64,000 nt of DNA. Origin: a virus. The DNA lies in the IMG/VR virus record IMGVR_UViG_3300042939_000736, positions 62,001-126,000 of that record. One strand, written 5' to 3'. Positions 25,678 to 35,361 of the stretch are shown piece by piece. Made by a program: the position numbers and the translations under genes. Numbering within the stretch: position 1 is the stretch's first letter; each line of letters opens with the position of its first letter. The notes beneath the pieces were generated by a model that saw only the letters and a program-made list of their open reading frames with translations, did not search any database and was not told the DNA's origin.

Positions 25678-28600
25678 CAATGAAAATATTTTAGTAGACT
25701 TTGATTACCAAAATATCATTATTATTGACCCTAATAAAATTATTGATAATGATGGAAATGTAAAAGAACGTGCAGTCAAACATGAAAACTTGGTAATGTA
25801 TGCCAATTTGGAATGTAAAGTTCTACCAAGGACCAAATTAATAATTGGTGCAACACCAAATAACACAGACCTACAAACACTATCAATTGCTTCTATCAAT
25901 TTCCTTAATCCTGGACAAAAAAAATTTTTAGATAATAGTTATACAGATCAACATACAGGAAAAGGAACTCTTAAAGGTGAAGGAGTTAATCAACCAAGTC
26001 AAACTGCGGTTGTGAACCCTAAAAACTCAAACGAATTTTATCTCAACCAAACTTTTTTAAGTGAAGGTAAAAATCAAGTTACTGACACAGGTTTAATGGG
26101 TATTAAAAGTATTCGAGTTTCTACAGAAATGAGTTTGAAAACAATGGTAGATATTTCGTTGGTTGATATTAGAGGTAGGGCATTATTTGAATTGGCCGAT
26201 GCTTCACCATATGGAGTGTTTTTTCAATTCCCATATCCACCATTTACGTTAACAATCAAAGGGTGGTATGGTAAGGCCGTTAGGTACAAACTTCAACTTT
26301 TGGATTTCAAAAGTAAGTTTGATGCCGAAACGGGAAATTTTAATATTGATTTAAAATTTCAACCATATCAATTTACAGTTATTAATGAAATAAAGTTATC
26401 CGATACTCTTGCTTTACCACATATGTATGAGGCTAATACAACTTTAGTATCTACGCCGAATACAGTAACACAAAACAATGTTTCTACAAATGCAAAATTA
26501 ACAAGGGGATATCAAAAAATAAGGGAAGTATATAAGGAATATAAAAAGAAAAAATTGATTGATGAAAATCTACCTGAGTATACTGTTTATGAATTTAAAG
26601 AAAAATTAAAAACGTTTATCACTGATATTCTTAACAATTATCAAAATCAAGAATCATTAAGCGCTTTAACAAATTGTGAAGTTTATTTAAACCAATTAAG
26701 TGAATTCAAAAACACAATATATTATAATAAAGATTCATGGTATAACACAAATTTATATGTACAAGCGCCTATAGTTTTAAGTTCATATACTTCAAATAAT
26801 ACAGTAACATATGTTAAAAACTTCAGGTATAAAAAAGAAATAGAAGATGATACTGGATTAAAAAATGCTGCTTTTGCAAAATTGAATAGTATTATATCTG
26901 AAAATTTAGATAAATTAAGTAAAAACCCGACATTTGGTACTAGTCAAACCTGTAATTATACTATAAAAGGTGTACCAACTAATTCTAGTATCCCATTGAA
27001 CATAAGTATAAAGGATTTTTATTATGATAAAACTGATAATACTATATTAACAAGTGATCCTATTGATTATAAAATATCGTATCAGTACGCTTATAATACT
27101 TCACCAAGTGGAAGTACTGACCCAAATTTTATAAAGTTTAAAACAGACTTACAAACTTCTTTACCAAGTCAAAGTTACTTTGTTTTTGATGGTATAACCG
27201 AAGGGGACAAATCTTTTATAGAAAAAATAAATGATTTAGAAAAAGAATTAAAAACCAAAAAAACCCAAATTGAAAATGATTTAACAAATGCGCTGAAGGA
27301 TACCCTTGAATTAAATTTAGGGTTCAAACCCACAATTAAAAACATGGCGGGTATTTTGATGGCCAGCGCCGAAGCCTTTTTAAGAATTTTGGATGAAGTA
27401 CATAAAAACGCATGGAACAAAAGGGATGATCCAACAAGAAGACGGGCAATACTAGATAGTGTATCAAATAGTGCTTCGGTTGACAGACCTAAAATTGCAA
27501 GAGCAAATTCTCCAGTATTTCCATGGCCACAATTTATAGTTGAAGACAATTCAAATCCTTCCAAAACAACATATCAAGTTAAATATCCTGGTGACTATCC
27601 CGCAGAAACTGGATCAAATGATTATACAATTTGGCCTGAAGTAGAATTTGTTGAAGAATATTTATACGGGTTTACTCAAAGAAATACCAATACAAACTTT
27701 ATAACAACTCAAAACCAAAGAATTAATTTACCATACACTTCTTTGAATTCTGTTGAGTACCCACTTACGTTCGAATTGTTTTCAAGTACTGAAGATGTTA
27801 AATTTATATATGAAATATATGAAAGGGTTCTTACATACGCTTTTTATTCTAAACTAAACCGACAAGGTAGTGATGAAAATTCTGTGTATAATGTTATCAT
27901 GGACATGGAAACACAGAATATAAAAAACGCTTTGAGTACAGATAATCCTTTTCTAATACAACTTCTGAAAAGTTATAATTTTAACGCATTAAATTTTGAA
28001 TTGATATTAAAACATATTTCAAATGATGGTAACGGTGAAAGTTGGCAAAACTTCAGAAGGGGTATATATAACACACCATACTTGAAAAGTGTTACAGAAA
28101 CTCCATTTTATTTATCATCCTTCGAACCACCAACACAACCTGTTGTTGGGGATTCTTCTAAAATAACAAGTTTTTTGGCCACAACAAAAAATAATGATTT
28201 TGACAACACAGACATTTATCCATATGTAAATGTTGATTGGATTAATAAAAACTTGGCGAATTCCCTTAGTGTACAAAATGACGCAAAAAACGCTTTTAAC
28301 ACTAACCAAACTATATTTTATAATACGGATATAGTACAGACTGCCAACTTTAAACAAAACAGTGATTCTGATTTTGTAAGACCATTCACGTATTTTTATA
28401 AGACAGCACCTTCTGATCCATCTAACACTGTCACAAGTAGGGACACATTGTATGCTTTATATGAAGATAGAAGTAAAAACTATGATAAACAATATTTCAC
28501 TGAAGGTAATGTAAATTATATACAGTATGAAAATGAACTGTTATATAATCAAACAACTTCATTGTTGAACACACCTTATTTTGCTAATGCAATATCTGTA

Positions 28601-31600
28601 GGTGTACAGAATTTTAGAAATAAAAATTTGTACCCATACAAGGAGGCGGCATACCTATTTTTAAACTCGTTACCACTAACAACACTTAGGGAAAAATACA
28701 AAACTCTTGATGGACCCGCAGTAAAAGAATTGGACTACATGTTTGCTGCGTTTAAAAAGTTTGGGTCGGTTCACAGGTTACCATACGCTTGGGTTTTAAA
28801 ATATGGGTCTATTTGGCACAGATATAAAAATTGGATTGAAACAGGATTTGACTTTATGACAACTCCTTGGGACAATTTTAACGCAAACGAAAACTTTGAC
28901 CCAATAACACAAAATCCCGCAAAAATATATAACTTATCTGGTTTTACATCAATATCAAATCAACCTGTTGAAATATCATTACAAAGAGATATAACTTCAG
29001 GGTTTTTGACGGCAACCAAAATGGATTTAGGGTTTTATCCAAAATTGGCAAATGACTTCAATTTATTTTACAATGGATTAGAACTATATGACACATATAC
29101 AGATTTAGAAATACAAGAAACTATTGATAGTAAAAAATTATATCTGAACTTGTCGGACAATTCCTTACTTAACTATGATTTTGGATTTGATCCGGCAGAT
29201 CCAAATAGAGCTTTGAATATATCAACCTTGTCAACTTTAGTAAAGGACGATTTAAGTGGAGACTATTTTATTACACCTTCTTTTGGTTTGAGTTTTAATC
29301 AGACAAAATACGAATGTTTTTCAGGGCCCGCAGGACAAGAAAAAATTAAGACGGAAGTTAAAAACAATCCCGCGGTGTTCAATGGATCGGTGAGAATGTT
29401 TTGGTCAATGCCTAATTATGGATATTTTGACAACAATAGATTAGGTATCAATTCACCTGATGAATATCTTAAAAGTATGATTCTTGACAAACCAAACCAA
29501 GAAAATTTTTCATTAAACGGTGACATAACAAAGTACACAAAAATCGATGAAGTATTTTCTATTTTTGAAAAAAGAGTTTTGGACCTTTTTGAAGAACACT
29601 TTTTAAATTTTTCAAAATGTAAGTACGACTACGTAAATATAATTAAAAGACCTGAAGGTAGTCCAGCATCAGAAGATTCTATTTTGATAAAATATAGAAA
29701 TTTTCAGTTATTGGCAACGGAAATGTTTAGAATTAATAAAACAAACTTTTTGACAGAAAATGTAAGTGATGTTGCAATTGAACAGGTTAAGGCAAGCCAG
29801 TTAGTTTCAATACATGATTTAATAGAAAAATTTATTAACTATGATGTTTTATTTGATAATGGTAACCCATCATTTTATAACAAAAGAGTTTTTTACAGTT
29901 TAACCAACCTTCCATTAGTTGATAAAATTGTTCCCAAATCATACTTTGTTGATACACCATATTCACTACCATCATTAAATGGTACCACAACTTTAGCACA
30001 ATCACAAAATGCTTATCCTGATGAATGGAGAGCCTTAGAAACATATGTAGGGTTTTCAACCATACCTAATTTAGTTTATACCGATCAAGGTTCATTTATA
30101 ACAGATTTTTTTATTGATCTAGATATTGCTTTTTCAGTAGACAATATTCGTGATTTTGCACCAATTATAAAAATATTTGCAACACAAAAGTTAACTGACA
30201 ATACTTTTAATGAATTCAAACTAAGAAACTACTTAATAAATTACTTTGAAAAATGTAATTTGTTTAAGAATAATATTATTAATACTTTGATGCCTGAAGT
30301 ACTAAAAAGTTTACCAAACCAAATTATTACACCACAACCTAACAAGGCAAACTACACAGGTAACATAGGTAGAATTGAAACATGGGAAAAAATAAAGGCA
30401 CTTAATGACAAGTGGATTGCTGGAAATGATTATAAAGAAAATTCATTATTTGAAGATTTTTTATTTTTAGATAGAGCGTCAAGAAATATTGGTGGTGAAG
30501 TTTATTGTGACGTTGTTCTTTGGAAAGATAAATTGGAAGAATCAATATTAAAAGTACCTGATCGTCCATTATGGTTGATATTAAGAGAATTAATTGAAGC
30601 GTCTGGATTTACTGTTTTGGATTACGCAGGATACGTAAACTATTATGATGTAAATGATGTTACGGTAAGACCTAATCCATCTAACCAAGGCTCAACTTCC
30701 ATTGCTAATGACATATTTGGAACTTTTTTGAATGTTGATTTTAGAAATTCGAAAAGTAAAATAGTTTGTACATTCGCTAACGAAGCTAGTAAAAACTTAG
30801 ATATCCCTAATAGTGATTTTAGAAACGACGTTTTCCAACTTAACAGACAATCTGAAAATCCACTTATTGAAAATCAAAGTAAAAAACAAGATTGGGGTCA
30901 GTCGAACAAGTTAGTTGCATTCAACTTGGACATCGGAAGACAAAACCAAGGGGTTTTTACAAGTTTTGATGTAAACATGAATTCGGGTCAAAAAACTGCC
31001 GAAGAAATACGGATGTTAGAATATACCGCAAATCAAGCAGGAGGTATAAATGTAACACCTCAAAGTCAATCTATGTACAATTTTTACAAATATAGAGTTT
31101 ATACTTGTGACGTTTCTATGTTTGGAAACGCACTTATTCAACCAAAAATGTACTTCAATTTGAGAAATGTACCAATGTTTTCGGGACCATATCAAATATT
31201 AAATGTTTCTCACACAATTGGAGTTGGAAGTTTCACAACAACATTTTCAGGAACAAGACAACCCGTATATGAAATTTCGGCTCAAGATTCTTATTTACAA
31301 ACTATATATAAAAACTTTGTTACTCCACTATTAAACAAGGCGAAAACTAGTACAAGTTCAAACATAACAACAAATATTATTGGACAACAGACATCTAAAA
31401 TGGCTACTGTAACAGGACCAAATACACCATCATCATCTCAGTGTGGTCAAAGTTTGGTGTCACCGTTTGATACTTTTGTTTATAGTGCATCAACACAAAC
31501 AAGTATTGCAACAAGTACAGTTGTAAGTAATATTAAAAGTGTTGTTAATTTAATACCTAATAATAATTTACTTACTACAAATCAAAAAATAGCTTTAAGA

Positions 31601-32074
31601 TACATGACATTCATTATTGGATATATTTCTAACTATGATGGTACCACATTTAAGATAGATTCTAATAACTTTGGTAATGTCCCACTTAACCAATCACTAT
31701 TAGGTGACAACGATACTTATGTAAAAAGTAAAACAAACAACTATTTCTGTCAGACTAATTCAAGTAATCAAGTTATTCCTGTTGGATATTTTAATAACGT
31801 ACAAGACCCAATTTACGTTATTGCTAACAAATTTATCAATTTATCTAAATCAGGTGGGGACCCATTCTTGTCTAATCTACAAACAACACAAATATTGGCA
31901 AGTAATATACCACAAACAACACTTCAAGAGTTTTCCAAGTTGTACATCACACAGTGGCCAAATATTGTTGACCAAAATGTTTACAATCAACTACAACCAT
32001 CTGATAAAGCAACATTGGAATCGAAAATTAAAGCAGCAATATTATTGGCGAACGCAAATGGTTTGAGTTCTTAA
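25667..32074 (+). CDS. Giant baseplate hub protein with gp27/D-like domains
   Basis: A 2135-residue protein. Near the N-terminus SPYGVFFQFPYPPFTLTIKG, followed by a YKLQLLDFKSKFD segment, looks like a tube-type domain of hub proteins. Near residues 1800-1880 the run QPKMYFNLRNVPMFSGPYQI, then HTIGVGSFTTTFSG, has the layout of the last domain of late-control-D and gp27 hub proteins (platform strand, glycine turn, strand with conserved T-T). The long middle is of unknown fold. The C-terminal 150 residues (KFINLSKSGGDPFLSNLQ and FSKLYITQWP) form a helical domain that may be a cell-wall enzyme, though no catalytic triad can be named. A single polypeptide seems to unite hub and spike-platform functions. 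Overlaps the gp53-like gene by 11 nt. Confidence 0.6.
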   Translation: MAIDNENILVDFDYQNIIIIDPNKIIDNDGNVKERAVKHENLVMYANLECKVLPRTKLIIGATPNNTDLQTLSIASINFLNPGQKKFLDNSYTDQHTGKGTLKGEGVNQPSQTAVVNPKNSNEFYLNQTFLSEGKNQVTDTGLMGIKSIRVSTEMSLKTMVDISLVDIRGRALFELADASPYGVFFQFPYPPFTLTIKGWYGKAVRYKLQLLDFKSKFDAETGNFNIDLKFQPYQFTVINEIKLSDTLALPHMYEANTTLVSTPNTVTQNNVSTNAKLTRGYQKIREVYKEYKKKKLIDENLPEYTVYEFKEKLKTFITDILNNYQNQESLSALTNCEVYLNQLSEFKNTIYYNKDSWYNTNLYVQAPIVLSSYTSNNTVTYVKNFRYKKEIEDDTGLKNAAFAKLNSIISENLDKLSKNPTFGTSQTCNYTIKGVPTNSSIPLNISIKDFYYDKTDNTILTSDPIDYKISYQYAYNTSPSGSTDPNFIKFKTDLQTSLPSQSYFVFDGITEGDKSFIEKINDLEKELKTKKTQIENDLTNALKDTLELNLGFKPTIKNMAGILMASAEAFLRILDEVHKNAWNKRDDPTRRRAILDSVSNSASVDRPKIARANSPVFPWPQFIVEDNSNPSKTTYQVKYPGDYPAETGSNDYTIWPEVEFVEEYLYGFTQRNTNTNFITTQNQRINLPYTSLNSVEYPLTFELFSSTEDVKFIYEIYERVLTYAFYSKLNRQGSDENSVYNVIMDMETQNIKNALSTDNPFLIQLLKSYNFNALNFELILKHISNDGNGESWQNFRRGIYNTPYLKSVTETPFYLSSFEPPTQPVVGDSSKITSFLATTKNNDFDNTDIYPYVNVDWINKNLANSLSVQNDAKNAFNTNQTIFYNTDIVQTANFKQNSDSDFVRPFTYFYKTAPSDPSNTVTSRDTLYALYEDRSKNYDKQYFTEGNVNYIQYENELLYNQTTSLLNTPYFANAISVGVQNFRNKNLYPYKEAAYLFLNSLPLTTLREKYKTLDGPAVKELDYMFAAFKKFGSVHRLPYAWVLKYGSIWHRYKNWIETGFDFMTTPWDNFNANENFDPITQNPAKIYNLSGFTSISNQPVEISLQRDITSGFLTATKMDLGFYPKLANDFNLFYNGLELYDTYTDLEIQETIDSKKLYLNLSDNSLLNYDFGFDPADPNRALNISTLSTLVKDDLSGDYFITPSFGLSFNQTKYECFSGPAGQEKIKTEVKNNPAVFNGSVRMFWSMPNYGYFDNNRLGINSPDEYLKSMILDKPNQENFSLNGDITKYTKIDEVFSIFEKRVLDLFEEHFLNFSKCKYDYVNIIKRPEGSPASEDSILIKYRNFQLLATEMFRINKTNFLTENVSDVAIEQVKASQLVSIHDLIEKFINYDVLFDNGNPSFYNKRVFYSLTNLPLVDKIVPKSYFVDTPYSLPSLNGTTTLAQSQNAYPDEWRALETYVGFSTIPNLVYTDQGSFITDFFIDLDIAFSVDNIRDFAPIIKIFATQKLTDNTFNEFKLRNYLINYFEKCNLFKNNIINTLMPEVLKSLPNQIITPQPNKANYTGNIGRIETWEKIKALNDKWIAGNDYKENSLFEDFLFLDRASRNIGGEVYCDVVLWKDKLEESILKVPDRPLWLILRELIEASGFTVLDYAGYVNYYDVNDVTVRPNPSNQGSTSIANDIFGTFLNVDFRNSKSKIVCTFANEASKNLDIPNSDFRNDVFQLNRQSENPLIENQSKKQDWGQSNKLVAFNLDIGRQNQGVFTSFDVNMNSGQKTAEEIRMLEYTANQAGGINVTPQSQSMYNFYKYRVYTCDVSMFGNALIQPKMYFNLRNVPMFSGPYQILNVSHTIGVGSFTTTFSGTRQPVYEISAQDSYLQTIYKNFVTPLLNKAKTSTSSNITTNIIGQQTSKMATVTGPNTPSSSQCGQSLVSPFDTFVYSASTQTSIATSTVVSNIKSVVNLIPNNNLLTTNQKIALRYMTFIIGYISNYDGTTFKIDSNNFGNVPLNQSLLGDNDTYVKSKTNNYFCQTNSSNQVIPVGYFNNVQDPIYVIANKFINLSKSGGDPFLSNLQTTQILASNIPQTTLQEFSKLYITQWPNIVDQNVYNQLQPSDKATLESKIKAAILLANANGLSS

Positions 32075-32093
32075 ACATTTTACTAAATTGATA

Positions 32094-32101
32094 TATTTAT
32101 A
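32094..32101 (+). promoter_or_regulatory. Putative late promoter core
   Basis: GATATATTTATAAATAAAC, with TATTTATA 14 nt before the ATG at 32116. It also contains TATAAATA overlapping by four bases. Confidence 0.5.
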
Positions 32102-32115
32102 AATAAACAATTACT

Positions 32116-32343
32116 ATGAGTAACACAAAATTAATTTTAGACAACTATTTAGGTAAAAATACTAGAATTTCTGAAAAAGACATGGGAGATGGAACTAAAC
32201 AAGTTTGTGACTTGGATACAAACGAATGTTACGTTTTAAGAATGAAAGATGGTCTTATAGAAAGAGTAGATAATACTATGAATAAATTTAAAAAAATCCA
32301 GGTTGAAACAAAATCAGGAATAAAAACATTATTAAACGGTTAA
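32116..32343 (+). CDS. Small hypothetical protein
   Basis: A 75-residue protein, basic and acidic, with two Cys residues in CDLDTNEC and a strand-rich layout. No recognisable family. It follows a promoter element and is followed after 3 nt by the acidic low-complexity protein at 32347; the pair is probably co-expressed late. Position between baseplate and replication blocks gives no functional clue. Confidence 0.6.
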   Translation: MSNTKLILDNYLGKNTRISEKDMGDGTKQVCDLDTNECYVLRMKDGLIERVDNTMNKFKKIQVETKSGIKTLLNG

Positions 32344-32346
32344 GAA

Positions 32347-33069
32347 ATGGGATTAGACAAAAAAATCTTGGAAGAAATTAGAAGGGTAAATTATATTACA
32401 AATTATATAACCGAACAAGGGGCTCCTGAAGATCCTTTGGCTGATTTAGCAGGAGCGCCAGAAGATCCAGCAGCAGGTGGAGTACCAACAGATCCGGCAG
32501 CAGGTGGAGCACCAACAGATCCGGCAGCAGGCGGAGCACCAACAGATCCGGCAGCAGGTGGAGCACCAACAGATCCGGCAGCAGGTGGAGCACCAGCGGC
32601 AGGTGGAGCACCAACTCCTGTTGATACGGCAACAGATCCTGATGTTGAAGAAGTTGGTAAAGAAGGTGAAGAAGAAGACGAAGAATTGGATATCACCGAT
32701 TTAGTAACGGCACAAAAAAATATTGAAGACAAACAAGAAGAATATTTCCAAAACTTGTTCAAACAATTAGAGGCTATGGATGCTAAACTAAAGGAAATGG
32801 ATGGACTAACAAGTAAAATATCTTCAATAGAAGATAAAATTGAAAGGTACAAACCAAAAACACCACAAGAAAAATTAGAACTTAGAAGTTTGGATTCAGG
32901 ACCCTTCAAACAAAAACTTTCTGATTTCTTTGTAGACAAACAACAAGAAATGGAAAAATCAGGAAAAAATGAATATGTTTTGACAACTGATGAGGTAAAA
33001 CAATTTTCACCTGGTCAAATCGAAGATTCATTTAATGAATACGGACAAGACGACGACGATATGATGTAA
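32347..33069 (+). CDS. Repeat-rich acidic coiled-coil protein, possible core/scaffold component
   Basis: A 240-residue protein in three parts: an N-terminal amphipathic helix (KILEEIRRVNYITNYITEQ), a low-complexity stretch of tandem PAAGGAPTD repeats (residues about 40-92), and an acidic coiled coil (EEDEELDI and on) ending in EYGQDDDDMM. The repeat part would be unstructured. Acidic, helical proteins with N-terminal L/I-x-E sites are typical of prohead core or internal proteins; ITEQ at residues 21-24 could be such a cleavage site. I infer a packaged or scaffolding protein, but the gene lies away from head genes, so this is tentative. A strong terminator follows. Confidence 0.6.
   Translation: MGLDKKILEEIRRVNYITNYITEQGAPEDPLADLAGAPEDPAAGGVPTDPAAGGAPTDPAAGGAPTDPAAGGAPTDPAAGGAPAAGGAPTPVDTATDPDVEEVGKEGEEEDEELDITDLVTAQKNIEDKQEEYFQNLFKQLEAMDAKLKEMDGLTSKISSIEDKIERYKPKTPQEKLELRSLDSGPFKQKLSDFFVDKQQEMEKSGKNEYVLTTDEVKQFSPGQIEDSFNEYGQDDDDMM
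32464..32616 (+). repeat. 27-bp in-frame tandem repeat
   Basis: Five 27-bp units beginning GATCCGGCAGCAGG at 32464, 32491, 32518, 32545 and 32572, plus a partial unit to 32616. Units differ by only a few bases; the frame is preserved, so the array codes for a DPAAGGAPT repeat. The near identity suggests recent slippage expansion. Confidence 0.95.
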
Positions 33070-33070
33070 T

Positions 33071-33105
33071 TTGAAAGGGACATTCGTGTCCCTCTCAAAA
33101 TTTTT
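33071..33105 (+). terminator. Intrinsic terminator before the SSB gene
   Basis: Stem TTGAaAGGGACA/TGTCCCTcTCAA with TTCG loop (33083-33086) and a T run. Ends the late baseplate block before the replication block. Confidence 0.85.
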
Positions 33106-33114
33106 AAATGATTA

Positions 33115-33143
33115 TTGACTGCGACACAAATTTTAATTATACT
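33115..33143 (+). promoter_or_regulatory. Sigma-70-like promoter of the SSB gene
   Basis: TTGACT (33115-33120), 17-bp spacer, TATACT (33138-33143), about 31 nt before the ATG at 33175. Unlike the TATTTAT units, it has both -35 and -10, and lies right after a terminator, so the replication block is probably transcribed earlier by host RNA polymerase. Confidence 0.65.
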
Positions 33144-33174
33144 TTCTATTGTAAACTTTTAATAAATAATATAT

Positions 33175-34038
33175 ATGGCGACAAACAATGTTTTAGATGC
33201 GGTTTTGGCTCAGTATGAGAACTCAAAACAAAGTGGTTCTTCTTCCACTTCAAAAATGTCACAAGAAGAAAGAATGAAAAAGTATTTTGCGGCTTTACTT
33301 AAAGATAATGAAAAACAAGCCCAAAAAAGAATCAGAATTTTACCTACAACCGATGGATCGTCACCCTTCAAAGAAGTGTGGTTCCATGAAATCTTAGTTG
33401 ATGGTAAATGGCAAAAGTTTTACGATCCAGGAAAAAATGACAACGAAAGATCACCACTAAATGAAGTGTATGATGAATTGATGTCAACAGGGAAAGAATC
33501 GGACAAAGAACTTGCAAAACAATACAAACCAAGAAAGTTTTATATTGTTAAAGTTATTGACCGTGATAATGAACAAGATGGACCAAAGTTTTGGAGATTC
33601 AAACACAACTACAAACAAGAAGGGATATTTGATAAAATTATACCAATCTATAAAGCTAAAGGTGACGTTGCCGACGCTAGTAACGGAAGGGACTTAATTC
33701 TTGAACTTACAAAGGCAAAAACCCCAAAAGGTGCGTTCTATACAGTAATACAAACTGTTATGTACGATGATCCGTCTCCTGTTCATTCAGAACAAGAAAC
33801 TATGGATGAATGGATTAATGATGAGTTGACTTGGGAAGACGTTTATTCAAAAAAACCTACTGAGTATCTTGAAGCAATTGCAAGAGGTGAAACACCAAGA
33901 TGGGATTCAGAAGCGGGTAAGTATGTTTATTCAAATGATGAAGAATCAAGTGTATCTATTGGTGGAAATAAAACAAGTGTTAATGATGTACAAGATCCAC
34001 AAGTGAATGATGAAGTGGATGAAGAATTACCATTTTAA
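33175..34038 (+). CDS. 32: Single-stranded DNA-binding protein (T4 gp32-like)
   Basis: A 287-residue SSB. The N-terminal basic region is followed by an OB-fold-like region with RIRILPTTDGSSPFKEVWFH and PRKFYIVKVIDRDN, then WRFKHNYKQEGIF, the usual layout of gp32-like proteins of T4-like phages. T4 gp32 (301 residues) has a zinc ribbon; no Cys residues are present here, so zinc binding is lost or absent. The end is DEELPF, like the acidic tip of bacterial SSB (DDDIPF) that recruits partner proteins. It heads the block with UvsX, nuclease and helicase and has its own sigma-70-like promoter and terminator. Confidence 0.82.
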   Translation: MATNNVLDAVLAQYENSKQSGSSSTSKMSQEERMKKYFAALLKDNEKQAQKRIRILPTTDGSSPFKEVWFHEILVDGKWQKFYDPGKNDNERSPLNEVYDELMSTGKESDKELAKQYKPRKFYIVKVIDRDNEQDGPKFWRFKHNYKQEGIFDKIIPIYKAKGDVADASNGRDLILELTKAKTPKGAFYTVIQTVMYDDPSPVHSEQETMDEWINDELTWEDVYSKKPTEYLEAIARGETPRWDSEAGKYVYSNDEESSVSIGGNKTSVNDVQDPQVNDEVDEELPF

Positions 34039-34054
34039 TTTCGTAAAAAAATGT

Positions 34055-34085
34055 AACGGGAGCAGTTTATTGTTCCCGTTTTTTT
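34055..34085 (+). terminator. Intrinsic terminator after the SSB gene
   Basis: Stem AACGGGAGCA/TGTTCCCGTT with a six-base loop and a T run to 34087. Allows SSB to be made in excess over the next genes. Confidence 0.85.
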
Positions 34086-34110
34086 ATCTATATTTTTTAA
34101 AAAAAATAAT

Positions 34111-34329
34111 ATGAATCCATTTATTGCAGAAAAACTTAAAGAAGCCCTTGTAAAAAAATACGAAGCAGAAATTGCCGATGCTGAAGCAAGATTGTATGTT
34201 TATTTTACTAATTCAGTTGGTATTGGAGAACATCCACAACATACTGAAGAAATGGACAAACTTGTTGAACAACTTACAAATTCAAATGACAAATTGAAAA
34301 CCATTACAAAATTTAAAATTTACGAATAA
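34111..34329 (+). CDS. Small helical protein between SSB and UvsX
   Basis: A 72-residue helical, acidic protein (LKEALVKKYEAEIADAEARL). No family recognised. Its position between gp32-like and UvsX genes and the 2-nt gap to UvsX make a mediator-like role (UvsY function) thinkable, but T4 UvsY is about 137 residues, nearly twice as long, so this is only a hypothesis. Confidence 0.6.
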   Translation: MNPFIAEKLKEALVKKYEAEIADAEARLYVYFTNSVGIGEHPQHTEEMDKLVEQLTNSNDKLKTITKFKIYE

Positions 34330-34331
34330 AA

Positions 34332-35339
34332 ATGGCACTTAAAAAAAACGACTTTAGTTCGATAAAGAAAAAGTTTTCATCGGACGCAAAATACAAACCA
34401 CAAAGATTTTTTGACTTAGGATCTGAATTTCTAGATGCGGTTGGATTGCCAGGTCCGGCAATTGGTCACTTAAATATGTTACTTGGTCACTCGGACACAG
34501 GAAAAACAACCGCACTTATCAAAACCGCAGTAGACGCACAAAAGAAAGGTATTCTTCCTGTCTTTATTATCACTGAACAGAAATGGTCTTTTGAACACTC
34601 AAAACTTATGGGATTTGAATGTGAGGAAGTTGTGGATGAAGAAACAGGTGAATTGACATGGGATGGATTTTTCCTTTTCAACAATAACTTTGATTATATT
34701 GAACAAATCACGGAATACATTAATGATTTATTAGACGCCCAAGAAAAGGGTGAATTAGATTATTCCCTTTGTATCATGTGGGATTCAGTAGGATCGGTTC
34801 CTTGTAAAATGACTTACGAGGGTAAAGGAGGTAAACAACACAATGCAAGTGTTTTAGCTGACAAAATTGGTATGGGTATCAACCAACGTATTTCAGGATC
34901 TCGTAAGGCGGATTCTAAATACGAAAATACCTTAATCATTGTTAACCAACCTTGGGTAGAATTACCTGATAATCCATTTGGTCAACCTAAGATCAAAGCA
35001 AAAGGTGGTGAAGCAATTTGGTTAAACTCTTCTTTGGTATTCTTATTTGGTAATCAAAAAGGTGCGGGAACAACAAAGATCACGGCAACAAAAGATAAGA
35101 GAACTGTGAAGTTCGCTTCAAGAACAAAAGTGTCGGTTATGAAAAACCACATTAATGGTCTTGGTTTTGAAGACGGAAGAATTATTGTAACTCCACACGG
35201 ATTTTTACCGGGTAAAGATACAACAGAAGAAAAGGCATCAATAGAAAAGTATAAAAAAGAATACGCTGACTATTGGAAGGATATTATCGGAGTAGATGGT
35301 GACTTTGATCTGAAAACAGAAAAAGAAGAAACTGAGTAA
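34332..35339 (+). CDS. uvsX: UvsX/RecA-like recombinase
   Basis: A 335-residue recombinase with a short N-terminal region that precedes a RecA core. Walker A GHSDTGKTT (residues 52-60), an ATPase glutamate in TEQK, Walker B CIMWDSVG (D151), and a loop with GGKQHNASVLADKIGMG. It polymerises on ssDNA and performs strand exchange and recombination-dependent replication, loaded after SSB. The length is near T4 UvsX (391). Neighbours are SSB and the nuclease and helicase, as in a T4-type replication block. Confidence 0.9.
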   Translation: MALKKNDFSSIKKKFSSDAKYKPQRFFDLGSEFLDAVGLPGPAIGHLNMLLGHSDTGKTTALIKTAVDAQKKGILPVFIITEQKWSFEHSKLMGFECEEVVDEETGELTWDGFFLFNNNFDYIEQITEYINDLLDAQEKGELDYSLCIMWDSVGSVPCKMTYEGKGGKQHNASVLADKIGMGINQRISGSRKADSKYENTLIIVNQPWVELPDNPFGQPKIKAKGGEAIWLNSSLVFLFGNQKGAGTTKITATKDKRTVKFASRTKVSVMKNHINGLGFEDGRIIVTPHGFLPGKDTTEEKASIEKYKKEYADYWKDIIGVDGDFDLKTEKEETE

Positions 35340-35361
35340 CAACAATTTAAGTTATTTTTAA

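Noticed and set aside
32464-32616. Regular short repeats that might be a CRISPR array
   Set aside because: The units are adjacent without spacers, and the phase is kept in one protein, so this is a coding tandem repeat.
32403-32939. Minus-strand open frame rich in Pro, Ala, Gly and Ser opposite the tandem repeat
   Set aside because: It is the mirror of a low-complexity repeat; open frames in several phases are expected there.
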